Source: Leptolyngbya ohadii IS1
GTDB lineage: Bacteria > Cyanobacteriota > Cyanobacteriia > Elainellales > Elainellaceae
Assembly (NCBI RefSeq): GCF_002215035.1
Contig: NZ_NKFP01000001.1
Coordinates: 679,501-743,500, forward strand
DNA: 64,000 nt
Direction: 5' to 3'
The notes under the pieces are model-generated. The model was not told where the DNA came from. It saw nothing but the letters and a program-made list of their open reading frames with translations, and did no database searches. How positions within the stretch are numbered: position 1 is the first letter of the stretch; each line of letters opens with the position of its first letter. Of the stretch, positions 24,023 to 33,355 are shown piece after piece. The position numbers and the translations under genes are program-made.

Positions 24023-26626
24023 TTGATTCTGGTGTGTAGTGCAGTGTTGAATCCAATCCAGCGATCGGTGTTCCTGGCGTTCGTTCTGTTTCTTGTTGCT
24101 TCTCCTGCTTCTGCCAATGCGGGTGTTCCTGATGAAGCGATCGAGCGATTGGAACAAACGGAAACGTCAATCCAGGAAGAACCCGCCGCAAGTATTCCTC
24201 ATCTGAGTGAACTGGAACGTCCGGCGACAACGGTAGCAGACTGGCTGGCACAATCTCCTGCCCCTGTGCAAATTACGGGAGTGCAGTTGGATTCTACGCC
24301 GCAGGGTATTGCGTTAAGGTTAGAAACTGCCGGAGAATCTGTTCAGCCTGCTGGAACTTCCGTGGTTGGCAATGCTCTGATTGTTAATATCGATAATGCA
24401 ACGCTCGCTTTACCAGAGGGGGAAGAATTTCAAGCCATAAATCCGGCTGAGGGTATTGCTTTAGTCTCGGTTACAACTTTACCCAATAATCGGGTGCGAG
24501 TGGCGGTTACAGGCTCAGAAGCGCCGCCGACAGCCGAGATCGGAACAGAAGCACCAGGGGTATTGCTGAGTATTACGCCGGGAGCAGCAGGAACCGCAGG
24601 CACAGCGGACGAATCAATTCAGATTGTTGCCACGGGGGAGCAGGAAGAGGATTATGCAGTTGATGATGCGACGACTGCAACCCGAACCGATACGCCACTG
24701 CGCGATATTCCGCAGTCCATTCAAATTGTGCCGCGTCAGATAATTGAGGATCAGCAGGTTAATCGGGTCAGCGAAGCCCTGCGGAACGTCAGCGGAGTAC
24801 AGACTGATGATAGCTTTGGCGGAACCCTCGATCGCATCAACATTCGTGGCTTTCAGGCAGATGTGTTTCTGGAAAACGGGTTTCGGCGCAGTGCTTTCAG
24901 TTCTCGTGGAACGCTGGATACGGCTTTGATCGATCGCATCGAAGTTTTGAAAGGTCCGGCTTCTGTGCTGTTTGGCAACCTGGAGCCGGGGGGCGTGGTC
25001 AACATCATTACTGAAAGCCCTCTGCCGTTTCCCCAGTACAGTCTGGAGGGATCGGTGGGCAGTTTTGGCTTCCTTCAGCCCAGTATTGATTTAACTGGAC
25101 CGTTGAACGAGGAAGGGACGGTACTCTATCGTATCAATGCACTGTATGAGAGAAACGACGGCTTCCGGGACTACGATCGCGATGTGAGCCGTGTGATTGT
25201 GGCTCCTTCTTTACTGTGGAATATTAACGATCGCACCAGCCTTGCCTTTGATATTGCCTATGGAGATGATGAACGTCCCTTCGATCGGGGTATTCCGGCA
25301 ATTGGAGATGGCGTTGCCGATATTCCGCGTGAACGTATTTTGCAGGATCGGACTTCTGTTTCAACCACGAATGAGTTAGCAGCGAGCTACCGTTTTCAAC
25401 ATCGCTTCAGCGAAAACTGGACGTTGAATCACGGTTTTCGATTTGTCGGTGTGGACACGTTTGATTTTCGTCTGGATTCTGCTGAGATTAACGATTCTGG
25501 TGTTCTTCAACGCACCTGGCGATCGAACGATGATTATGCTGAAAACTATTCGCTCCAAACTAATATTGTTGGCGAATTTTCGACCGGAAGCATTGAACAT
25601 ACCCTGCTGTTTGGCGTTGACTTCGATCGTGCAACCAGCGCCGGATCTCAGCGACGACTGCCCGGAAACCCTAGCTTCCCGATTAACATTTTTACTGGAG
25701 AGTCCGATACGGCTTCTCGCCCTGAGTTGTCGGATTTAACTTTGCTGGTGCGGAATGGGAATCAACGGCAGGATAGCGTTGGTTTCTACTTGCAGGATCA
25801 GATTGCGTTCACTGATAACCTCAAATTGTTGCTGGGTGGACGGTTTGATCTCTATAGTCTTCGATCGTTTGATGCCTTGAGTAACACTACCACTGAAGAT
25901 AACTTGAGTCGGTTTACTCCGCGAATTGGCATTGTGTATCAGCCCATTGAAGAGATTTCGCTTTACACGAGCTATAGCCAGGCTTTTAACCCCAATACCT
26001 TTGATCAAACTGTGGACGGTGAACTGCTGGAACCAGAGACGAGTGAGCAGTTTGAGGTTGGTGTTCGAGGTGAGTTTTTGGATGGGCGGTTAATCGCAAA
26101 TTTAGCAGCCTACGAAATCACCAAACAAAATATTGCTGCACCTGATCCCGCCGATTCTAGTTTTTCGATCGGGGTAGGTGAAATTAGAAGCCGTGGGATT
26201 GAACTGGATGTAGCAGGCGAAATTCTTCCTGGATGGAATGTGATTGCGTCCTATGCTTACACGGATGCTGAAGTGACCGAAGCAAGCTTCTTTGAGGAAG
26301 GCAACCGTCCTGATAATGTGGCTGAGCATAGCGGCAGTTTCTGGACGACCTACGAGATTCAGCAGGGCAGTCTGGAAGGATTAGGGTTTGGTCTGGGATT
26401 GTTTTTGGTAGGCGATCGCTTTGGTGATTTTGAAAATACCTATACCCTCCCCGGCTATGTTCGCGCCGATGCTGCAATTTACTATCGCCGTAATAACTGG
26501 CGTGCTGCCTTAAACTTCCAGAATCTGCTTGACGAGGATTACATTCGCTATAGCGAGGGATATCGGGAAGCGAACACCCCCGGTGATCCTTTCACCGTCG
26601 TTGGCTCAATTGCGATTACCTTCTAA
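24023..26626 (+). CDS. TonB-dependent siderophore receptor with AMIN domain
   Basis: Outer-membrane receptor for a ferric siderophore. The up-to-867-residue protein has a signal peptide (hydrophobic FLAFVLFLVASPASANA around residues 17-33), an AMIN domain near 75-175 (ITGVQLDSTPQGIALRLETA), a plug domain near 215-330 (TPLRDIPQSIQIVPRQIIED, GFQADVFLENGFRR, VLKGPASVLFGNLEPGGVVN) and a 22-strand barrel ending in NFQNLLDEDYIRYSEGY and a terminal aromatic, ITF. AMIN plus plug is a cyanobacterial arrangement. No ATG is available near the N-terminus: TTG at 24023 or GTG codons at 24032 and 24044 must serve, and the exact start is uncertain. Confidence 0.93.
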   Translation: MILVCSAVLNPIQRSVFLAFVLFLVASPASANAGVPDEAIERLEQTETSIQEEPAASIPHLSELERPATTVADWLAQSPAPVQITGVQLDSTPQGIALRLETAGESVQPAGTSVVGNALIVNIDNATLALPEGEEFQAINPAEGIALVSVTTLPNNRVRVAVTGSEAPPTAEIGTEAPGVLLSITPGAAGTAGTADESIQIVATGEQEEDYAVDDATTATRTDTPLRDIPQSIQIVPRQIIEDQQVNRVSEALRNVSGVQTDDSFGGTLDRINIRGFQADVFLENGFRRSAFSSRGTLDTALIDRIEVLKGPASVLFGNLEPGGVVNIITESPLPFPQYSLEGSVGSFGFLQPSIDLTGPLNEEGTVLYRINALYERNDGFRDYDRDVSRVIVAPSLLWNINDRTSLAFDIAYGDDERPFDRGIPAIGDGVADIPRERILQDRTSVSTTNELAASYRFQHRFSENWTLNHGFRFVGVDTFDFRLDSAEINDSGVLQRTWRSNDDYAENYSLQTNIVGEFSTGSIEHTLLFGVDFDRATSAGSQRRLPGNPSFPINIFTGESDTASRPELSDLTLLVRNGNQRQDSVGFYLQDQIAFTDNLKLLLGGRFDLYSLRSFDALSNTTTEDNLSRFTPRIGIVYQPIEEISLYTSYSQAFNPNTFDQTVDGELLEPETSEQFEVGVRGEFLDGRLIANLAAYEITKQNIAAPDPADSSFSIGVGEIRSRGIELDVAGEILPGWNVIASYAYTDAEVTEASFFEEGNRPDNVAEHSGSFWTTYEIQQGSLEGLGFGLGLFLVGDRFGDFENTYTLPGYVRADAAIYYRRNNWRAALNFQNLLDEDYIRYSEGYREANTPGDPFTVVGSIAITF

Positions 26627-26654
26627 GTTGTAAAACCAAACCTGCACAAACTCT

Positions 26655-27662
26655 ATGCTTCGTAAGATCTATCGCCACATTCGCTTTGGGTTATTGATGC
26701 TGCTGACGATCGCCCTAATCGCTGCCTGTAACGGGGTTTCCTCAAACTCGAATTCAGGAACGACAGCAGCCGATCGTTCTCAAGATTGCCGAGTTGTGCA
26801 GCACGCAGGCGGAGAAACCTGTGTACCGCTTCAGCCGGAGCGCGTTGTGGCGTTAGATTCTATCTCTCTGGAGCATCTTCTTGCGCTAGGTATTAAACCG
26901 ATCGGTGCCACGCTTTCAGACTCATTTGCCGCGCAGCTTCAGCAGGATTTGCAGGGGGTTGCGGACATTGGTAATGCAGGAGAGCCAAGCCTCGAAAAGG
27001 TTTTGGCACTGCAACCAGATCTGATTCTGGGAGGCGATTATTACCAGCCGATTTATGCGCAATCTTCTCGAATTGCACCGACAATTCTGTTCACAATGGA
27101 GCATAGCGGACAATGGAAGGATGTTTTTCTAAGCGTTGCTCAAATGCTGGACAAAAAAGAAGTTGCTGAACAGGTGATGAATGCTTACTATAAGCGACTG
27201 GATGAGTTCAAACAGCAAATGGGCGATCGCATACAGCAAACTAAAGTTTCTGTGGTTCGCATCTATCCAGACACAATTAATCTTTATCTTAAAGATTCTT
27301 TCTGCGGCACAGTTTTACAGGATGCAGGATTGCCTCGTCCCGAAGCTCAAAATGTTTCTGCATCTGAGGCAAAAAAGCGATTTGACAATGAAATTCAAAC
27401 TTCAATCAGTCGTGAACTGTTGCAGCAGGCAGACGGCGATGTGATGTTTGTCTGGACAGGAGAAAACACACCTGAAGCGAACCAGCAAGCTCAAAAGAAG
27501 CTCGTAGAACTCAAGTCCGATTCACTCTGGCAGCGATTAAACGTTGTTCAGCAAGACAAAATTTATCAGGTTCCCAGCTATTGGATCGGTAGTGCCCCGA
27601 TCGCCGCTAACTTAGTCATCGATGATTTGTTCAAATATCTTGTAGGAACTCCTTCGCCATGA
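26655..27662 (+). CDS. fecB: Iron-siderophore ABC transporter substrate-binding lipoprotein
   Basis: Periplasmic binding protein delivering ferric siderophore to the FecCD/FecE importer. 335 residues. Lipoprotein signal with lipobox LIAAC, Cys at residue 25. The FecB/FhuD-type fold is evident from VQHAGGETCVPLQPERVVAL, ALGIKPIGATLS, NAGEPSLEKVLALQPDLILG and KLVELKSDSLWQRLNVVQQD. It overlaps the DUF1636 gene by 4 bp. It lies downstream of the receptor and apart from the permeases, so the transport system is split around the regulator and receptor. Confidence 0.93.
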   Translation: MLRKIYRHIRFGLLMLLTIALIAACNGVSSNSNSGTTAADRSQDCRVVQHAGGETCVPLQPERVVALDSISLEHLLALGIKPIGATLSDSFAAQLQQDLQGVADIGNAGEPSLEKVLALQPDLILGGDYYQPIYAQSSRIAPTILFTMEHSGQWKDVFLSVAQMLDKKEVAEQVMNAYYKRLDEFKQQMGDRIQQTKVSVVRIYPDTINLYLKDSFCGTVLQDAGLPRPEAQNVSASEAKKRFDNEIQTSISRELLQQADGDVMFVWTGENTPEANQQAQKKLVELKSDSLWQRLNVVQQDKIYQVPSYWIGSAPIAANLVIDDLFKYLVGTPSP

Positions 27663-28054
27663 AGAAACATACTTTATTTGTCTGCAAATCCTGTAGCGCA
27701 ACGATCGCCCACGATGATGTGACAGATGACACGATTACAGAGGGTGTTTTGTTGCTGAACCAGATTCAGGAACTCCAGAAAAATCATTCCATTTCTGATG
27801 AAATAACCATTGAGGCAGTAGGGTGTTTGTGGACATGCGATCGCCCCTGTTCTGTTACGTTTGCCTGTCCTGACAAGTACACCTATCACTTTGTGGATCT
27901 AAACTACGCTGATAGTATCTCTGAGTTGCAGCAGTTTGGCAGGCTTTACCTTGAAAGTACGGATGGCTATGTTAAACCTCCCAAAATGCCAGGAGATTTA
28001 CGATCGCGCTTACTGGTCAGAGTGCCGCCTCTTCCAGATCAAGCTTCCGAATAG
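27659..28054 (+). CDS. DUF1636 family cysteine-rich protein
   Basis: A 131-residue cytoplasmic protein related to thioredoxin-like ferredoxins. Cysteines occur as FVCKSCSA near the N-terminus, VGCLWTCDRPCSVTFACPDK in the middle: a spacing suited to a 2Fe-2S or other metal site. DUF1636 genes commonly accompany siderophore or metal ABC importers, but no biochemical role is known to me. It overlaps the lipoprotein gene by 4 bp and precedes two ABC half-transporters, so it is co-translated with the uptake system. It may handle reductive iron release or act as a metal-sensing partner; both ideas are inference. Confidence 0.85.
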   Translation: MKKHTLFVCKSCSATIAHDDVTDDTITEGVLLLNQIQELQKNHSISDEITIEAVGCLWTCDRPCSVTFACPDKYTYHFVDLNYADSISELQQFGRLYLESTDGYVKPPKMPGDLRSRLLVRVPPLPDQASE

Positions 28055-28090
28055 ATGGTTCTAGAATTCCATAGCTAGTTTCATAGTTTC

Positions 28091-29854
28091 ATGCAAGTTC
28101 CTCTCAAGGAATATATATTTTTTCTAAGACGCTACCTTACGCTCCAGCCAAAACATACTCTTGGTTTAGCGATCGCTCTTCTGGGCAGCATTGGCTTACA
28201 AATTCTCAATCCTCAAATCTTAGGCTACTTTATTGATGCAGCCATATCTGGCAGTTCACAACAGCGACTATCCATAGCAGCCTTCCTCTTCATTGGTTTA
28301 GCGATACTGACACAGATTTTGACAGTCACAGCCACTTACCTGGGTGAAACGGTCGCCTGGACTGCAACGAATGCCCTGCGTCTCGATTTAGCCAAGCATT
28401 GTTTAGGGTTAGATCTTTCCTTTCATAAATCCCACACACCGGGAGAACTGCTGGAGCGAGTGGATGGTGATGTTAACCTGCTGTCCCGCTTCTTTTCTCA
28501 GCTTGTCATTCATGTTTTAGGCAACTGCATTCTGTTGCTAGGCATTCTAATTATTTTGTTCGCTGAAGATGTATTAGCGGGTGCTAGCCTTTCCTTATTC
28601 GCATTCATCGCGTTGTCGTTCCTTCTAAAACTACAGTCCTTTGCGGCTGTTCCCTGGACGGCTTACCGCCAAATAAGCGCAGAATTTTTCGGGTTTTTAG
28701 GAGAATCTCTAGCAGGGCGAGAAGACATTCGTGCAAATGGAGCCGTTAACTATGTGATGCGTCGTTTTTATGCAATTCTTCAGCAATGGTTGCCCCTTTA
28801 CCAGCGAGCCAGATTTGCCAGTACAACTCTCTGGGGGACGAGCGTGGGACTGTTCACGGTGGGGAATGCGATCGCCCTCGCTGTTTCTGCCTACCTGTGG
28901 AATCAAAATGCTATCACCATCGGCACTGCCTACCTTATTTTTCACTACACAAACCTGCTGAGCCAGCCGATCGAACGCATTCGCGAAGAACTGGAAGAAC
29001 TCCAGCAAGTTGAAGCCAGCATTCATCGTATTCGAGAATTATTAAATGTGCGATCGCTGCTGAAAGATACGGGTCATTCCTATCTCCCAACCGAAGCCTT
29101 GTGCGTATCCTTCAATAACGTTTGCTTCAGTTACCCCTCTACCCATCCACCCATCCACTCATCCACCTATTCACCCATTCTCCAAAACCTCACCTTCCAC
29201 CTCTCCCCCGGTCAAACTCTGGGGCTTCTGGGACACACAGGCAGCGGTAAAAGTACGATCGCCCGCCTGCTTTTGCGACTTTATGACATTCAATCTGGGG
29301 AGATTCAGCTAGGGGGTGCGCCGATCGCTCAAATTCCGTTGGCTGTACTAAGACAGCGGGTTGGGTTAGTCACTCAGGATGTGCAGCTATTTCAAGCCAG
29401 TGTGCGAGATAACTTAACCTTTTTCGATCGGCGAATTCGAGATAGCGACATTTTAGAAACGCTGCATGATTTGGAGCTAACAGAATGGATTAAATCCCTC
29501 CCTGACGGTCTAGAAACTCAACTGGGGGCAGGTCATGTTGGACTCTCCGCCGGGCAGTCACAGCTTCTAGCCTTTGCTCGCGTGTTTCTCAAAAATCCAG
29601 GACTGGTCATTCTTGATGAAGCTTCATCGCGGCTTGATCCGGTGACAGAAAAGCAGCTTGAACGGGCGATCGATCGACTTTTAGAAAACCGCACAGGAAT
29701 TATTATTGCCCATCGTTTAGCAACTGTTCAGAGAGTAGATCAGATTTTGATTCTGGAGCATGGACAGGTGATAGAGTATGGCGATCGTCAAGTCCTGGCT
29801 GAAGATTTTGACTCTCGCTTTTCCCGGCTCCTAAAAACTGTTAATTACTGTTAA
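28091..29854 (+). CDS. ABC half-transporter (membrane + ATPase), first of a pair
   Basis: 587 residues: six-helix membrane domain (about 20-310) and a C-terminal ATPase. Walker A GHTGSGKSTIARLL near 380, Q-loop VTQDVQLFQ, signature LSAGQSQLLAFAR near 486 (Ala in place of the first Gly of LSGGQ), Walker B LVILDEASSRLD and the switch His in IIAHRLATVQ. The membrane domain and gene position match the exporter-type pair often found next to siderophore receptors in cyanobacteria. The segment at 29134-29187, between domains, encodes a Pro/Ser/His repeat (STHPPIHSSTYSP) derived from a CACCCATC minisatellite. Siderophore export or an IrtAB-like import role cannot be told apart here. Confidence 0.9.
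   Translation: MQVPLKEYIFFLRRYLTLQPKHTLGLAIALLGSIGLQILNPQILGYFIDAAISGSSQQRLSIAAFLFIGLAILTQILTVTATYLGETVAWTATNALRLDLAKHCLGLDLSFHKSHTPGELLERVDGDVNLLSRFFSQLVIHVLGNCILLLGILIILFAEDVLAGASLSLFAFIALSFLLKLQSFAAVPWTAYRQISAEFFGFLGESLAGREDIRANGAVNYVMRRFYAILQQWLPLYQRARFASTTLWGTSVGLFTVGNAIALAVSAYLWNQNAITIGTAYLIFHYTNLLSQPIERIREELEELQQVEASIHRIRELLNVRSLLKDTGHSYLPTEALCVSFNNVCFSYPSTHPPIHSSTYSPILQNLTFHLSPGQTLGLLGHTGSGKSTIARLLLRLYDIQSGEIQLGGAPIAQIPLAVLRQRVGLVTQDVQLFQASVRDNLTFFDRRIRDSDILETLHDLELTEWIKSLPDGLETQLGAGHVGLSAGQSQLLAFARVFLKNPGLVILDEASSRLDPVTEKQLERAIDRLLENRTGIIIAHRLATVQRVDQILILEHGQVIEYGDRQVLAEDFDSRFSRLLKTVNYC
29134..29187 (+). repeat. CACCCATC-type minisatellite inside the ABC transporter gene
   Basis: Units of ACCCATCC/ACTCATCC/ACCTATTC repeat in frame at the junction between membrane and ATPase domains, interrupting the usual first beta strand region (FNNVCFSYPS...ILQNLTF). 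Same sequence class as in the hybrid kinase at 12345-12400. Confidence 0.75.
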
Positions 29855-29867
29855 TTAATGATGATTC

Positions 29868-31709
29868 ATGATGGGTAATCGAGCGTCTATTGGATATCTT
29901 CTGTGGCGAATGGTTCGCTATGCCTTCGGGCTGTACCTGCTCGATACCTTCCTGTGGATGTTCATCATGGGACTGCCTGCTGTTCCAGGTCTAATTATTC
30001 GTGAGTTTTTTAATACGCTGACCAATGAAGGGGGCAATCGATCGTTCCTGTTTCAGTCTCCGCTGGTGTGGATAGCGCTGCTGTTAGCCGTTGGCGCTGC
30101 CCGTATCGGTGCAATCTTCCTCGGACGCATTACTAAAACACAGCATCGGTTTACGATGAGTTCTCTTCTGCAACGCAATTTGCTGGCGCAGCTGTTTCAG
30201 CGTCCGGGAGCAGAACCCTTTACAGTGGAAGGTAAAACCGTTTCTCCGGGGGAAGTGATCAGTTTCTTTCGAGACGATGCGGCGCAGGTTGAAGATAATG
30301 TGGTGGGAACGAATGAAATCTTTGGAGCCGGAGTTTTTGCGATCGTTTCCCTTGTGATTCTGTTTACTGTTAACTCCAGATTTACCCTGCTGGTATTTTT
30401 ACCATTAGTCGCGATCGCCCTCGCCATTCAATTTGTGGAGACTCGAATTAAACGGTATCGTACTGCCAGTCGTCGAGCAACTCAGCAAGTCACCGGACTA
30501 ATGGGTGAGATGTTTGCTTCAGTTCAGGCAATTCAGGTGGCGGGAGCCGAGACTGCGATTCTCAACCATCTTCATCGCTTGAGTGAACGTCGTCGTCAGA
30601 GCATGGTGCAGGATCAGGTCTTTACGGCAGTTGTCCAATCCAGCCTGGAAAATTTGGTTAGTTTGGGGACGGGACTAATTTTGCTGGTTGCCGCTCAGTC
30701 TGGTGTTGCAGGCGGTAGCTTTGCTGTTGCAGGCGATCGCCCCCTCAGCGTCGGTGACTTTGCTTTATTTGTCTATTACCTGGCATTTGTCACAGACTTC
30801 TTGTGGTTTCTGGGCAGTTTTTTGACGCTGACGAAGCAAACTGAAGTGTCATTTGAACGAATGGAAACACTGGTTGACAAACGCGAAGATCTGGTTAAAC
30901 ATACACCGCTTTATCTGCCCAATCTAAGAGGACGGATCGCTGAATTGCCTACAATTGCCCAACCCGATCGGCATACTGCCCTTGAGGAGCTAAAAGCAAT
31001 CAACCTGACCTATCAATATCCTGGCAGCGATCGGGGAATTGCCCAAATCAATCTAATCTTAAAGCGGGGCAGTTTGACGGTTGTTACGGGGCGAGTTGGG
31101 TCTGGAAAAACGACGCTGCTGCAAGTTCTGCTCGGATTACTGCCCATGCAGTTTGGCGAGATCTACTGGAACGGCTTGCGTATCAATTCTCCTGACCAGT
31201 TTTTTGTGCCGCCTCACAGTGCTTATACGCCGCAAATCCCGCAGTTATTCAGCACGACTCTACAGGAGAATTTGCTGCTGGAATACCAGGCACACGGAAA
31301 CCAGATACAGGAGGCAATCGATCGGGCTGTGCTGGATCGCGATCTGGCCAGGATGCCCGAAGGACTCAATACGCTCATTGGCTCTCAGGGAATGCGTCTT
31401 TCGGGAGGACAACAGCAGCGCATTGCCGCCGCTCGAATGCTGATTCGGCAGCCCGAACTTTTTGTCATCGATGATCTTTCCAGTGCGCTCGATGTTGAAA
31501 CCGAGCAGAAGCTTTGGTCCCGTCTGTTTGCGCTGAAGGATTCCGCTTCATCCCTCGATTTATCAGGCGATCGATCGAAGTTCTATACACCAACCTTCCT
31601 TGTCGTTTCTCATCGCCCCTTTGTTTTGCGTCAAGCCGACCACATCATCGTTCTGGAAAATGGCTGCATTGAGGCAGAGGGGGAACCTCAGGATCTTAAC
31701 TTTCATTAA
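29868..31709 (+). CDS. ABC half-transporter (membrane + ATPase), second of a pair
   Basis: 613 residues with a six-helix membrane domain (about 15-310) and an ATPase. Walker A GRVGSGKTTLLQVL, Q-loop YTPQIPQLFS, signature LSGGQQQRIAAARML, Walker B LFVIDDLSSALD and switch His in VVSHRPF. The residue after the Walker B Asp is Asp where catalytic Glu is usual. Together with LSAGQ in the first partner this is the pattern of a heterodimeric exporter with one degenerate ATP site. It starts 13 bp after the first half-transporter, probably in one operon with fecB and DUF1636. No siderophore synthesis genes are nearby. Confidence 0.9.
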   Translation: MMGNRASIGYLLWRMVRYAFGLYLLDTFLWMFIMGLPAVPGLIIREFFNTLTNEGGNRSFLFQSPLVWIALLLAVGAARIGAIFLGRITKTQHRFTMSSLLQRNLLAQLFQRPGAEPFTVEGKTVSPGEVISFFRDDAAQVEDNVVGTNEIFGAGVFAIVSLVILFTVNSRFTLLVFLPLVAIALAIQFVETRIKRYRTASRRATQQVTGLMGEMFASVQAIQVAGAETAILNHLHRLSERRRQSMVQDQVFTAVVQSSLENLVSLGTGLILLVAAQSGVAGGSFAVAGDRPLSVGDFALFVYYLAFVTDFLWFLGSFLTLTKQTEVSFERMETLVDKREDLVKHTPLYLPNLRGRIAELPTIAQPDRHTALEELKAINLTYQYPGSDRGIAQINLILKRGSLTVVTGRVGSGKTTLLQVLLGLLPMQFGEIYWNGLRINSPDQFFVPPHSAYTPQIPQLFSTTLQENLLLEYQAHGNQIQEAIDRAVLDRDLARMPEGLNTLIGSQGMRLSGGQQQRIAAARMLIRQPELFVIDDLSSALDVETEQKLWSRLFALKDSASSLDLSGDRSKFYTPTFLVVSHRPFVLRQADHIIVLENGCIEAEGEPQDLNFH

Positions 31710-31924
31710 GGGTGCTGGCTCCTGTCTCAGACATTTCAGCTTTGCTGCTCAAACATCCTCCCAAGATTAATTTCAGTTGCAAGATAAATCGACCGACCCG
31801 TTCTCCTCCTTATAATCAAAATATGCAATAAAAAAGTTCTATTTATAACAGTCAGCAGGGTGAACGATCGACGCTACACCCGTCTATCCTTCTGGCTGCT
31901 TTACATCAATGGGGAAATGCAGCT

Positions 31925-33340
31925 ATGGCAATTCTTTCATTTCATCCGCTAGATGGGGAATCCATAAGTCTTTCCGAACTTGCTCCATCTGACTCTGTCA
32001 GAGAGGGGCGCTCGCGAATGGTGATCATGGGCGCGGCTGGACGGGATTTTCATAACTTTAATCAGGTTTACCGGAGTGATCCAACCGTCGAAGTGGTTGC
32101 CTTTACAGCTGCCCAAATTACCGGCATTAGCAATCGCCGCTATCCCCCTTCTTTGTCCGGATCGCTGTATCCTGAGGGCATTCCGATTGTCGATGAATCC
32201 CAGCTCGAATCGCTTTGTCGATCGCATCGGGTAAACCAGGTGGTGTTTGCCTATAGTGATGTGCCCCATGCCCATGTGATGCATCTGGCTTCTAGAGCCT
32301 TGGCAACCGGGGCAGATTTTGTGCTGCTAGGACCTGAGCGCACCATGATTCAGGCGACGGTTCCCGTCATTGCAGTCTCAGCCGTGCGAACGGGATGCGG
32401 CAAGTCTCAGGTAACGCGCTGGCTGTCAAAACTGCTGCGGAAACGGGGCTTTCGCACTGCCGTAATTCGACATCCGATGCCCTATGGCGATCTGGAGCAG
32501 CAGCGAGTCCAGCGATTTGCCAGCCGTGCCGATCTGGATGCGGCGCACTGCACGATCGAAGAACGCGAGGAATATGAACCCCATCTGGCGATCGGCAATA
32601 TTGTTTATGCCGGGGTGGACTATGGGGCGATCGCAGCGCAGGCAGCATCGGAAGCTGATTTGATTTTGTGGGACGGTGGCAACAACGATTTTCCATTCCT
32701 GCGACCCGATCTGCACATTGTCCTGGTCGATCCGCTGCGTCCTGGACATGAAACCAGCCACCACCCCGGTGAGGCAGCACTGCGGATGGCGGATGGGGTT
32801 GTCGTTGCGAAGGTCAATGCGGCAGCCACGGCAGATGTGCAGCGGGTGATGGAAACGGTGCGATCGATTAATCCAAACGCAGTCCTGGTGCGCGGGGCTT
32901 CACCGATTGTTCTGGAACAGGCTGAACAGGTTAAAGGCAAGCGAGTCCTTGTCGTGGAGGATGGTCCGACGACAACGCATGGCGGAATGCCCTACGGAGC
33001 GGGATATGTGGCTGCAACCCGTGCCCAGGTAGGCGCGATCGTCGATCCCAGAGCCTTTGCCGTGCCCGAAATTGCAGAGGTCTATGCCCGCTATCCCCAC
33101 ATCAGTAAGATTCTTCCGGCAATGGGCTACTCTGCCGCTCAACTTGAGGGATTGCAGCAAACCATTAATCGGGCTGACGTGGATGCGATCGTCTCTGGAA
33201 CCCCGATCGATCTGGCAGCGTTAATTCAGGTGAACAAACCGATCCTGCGTGCCCGCTATGAGTTTGCTGAACTGGAGGAGCCAGGATTGGCGGCAGTCGT
33301 AGAGCAGTTTTTGCAGCGTCGGGGTTTGATTCGAGAATGA
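31925..33340 (+). CDS. Cyclic 2,3-diphosphoglycerate synthetase-like P-loop protein
   Basis: 471 residues, similar to COG2403 proteins (archaeal cyclic 2,3-diphosphoglycerate synthetase and bacterial relatives). After a Rossmann-like N-terminal part (MVIMGAAGRDFHNFNQVY near residue 32) comes a P-loop, AVSAVRTGCGKSQVTRWL near 149-166, then VIRHPMPYGDL, LILWDGGNNDFPFLRPDLHI, VVAKVNAA and a C-terminal LPAMGYSAAQLEGLQ...VDAIVSGTP segment. The archaeal enzyme closes an intramolecular phosphoanhydride using ATP. In bacteria the product is unknown. The 31 residues before MVIMG may be an extension or a wrong start. It is the first gene of a co-directional cluster with argF and arcC (15 bp gap), suggesting a role tied to carbamoyl phosphate. 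Confidence 0.82.
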   Translation: MAILSFHPLDGESISLSELAPSDSVREGRSRMVIMGAAGRDFHNFNQVYRSDPTVEVVAFTAAQITGISNRRYPPSLSGSLYPEGIPIVDESQLESLCRSHRVNQVVFAYSDVPHAHVMHLASRALATGADFVLLGPERTMIQATVPVIAVSAVRTGCGKSQVTRWLSKLLRKRGFRTAVIRHPMPYGDLEQQRVQRFASRADLDAAHCTIEEREEYEPHLAIGNIVYAGVDYGAIAAQAASEADLILWDGGNNDFPFLRPDLHIVLVDPLRPGHETSHHPGEAALRMADGVVVAKVNAAATADVQRVMETVRSINPNAVLVRGASPIVLEQAEQVKGKRVLVVEDGPTTTHGGMPYGAGYVAATRAQVGAIVDPRAFAVPEIAEVYARYPHISKILPAMGYSAAQLEGLQQTINRADVDAIVSGTPIDLAALIQVNKPILRARYEFAELEEPGLAAVVEQFLQRRGLIRE

Positions 33341-33355
33341 TTCAGGAGATGATTC

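Noticed and set aside
31811-31816. TATAAT word before the cPGS-like gene
   Set aside because: A -10-like match without a convincing -35 element at the right distance; cannot be called a promoter on this alone.
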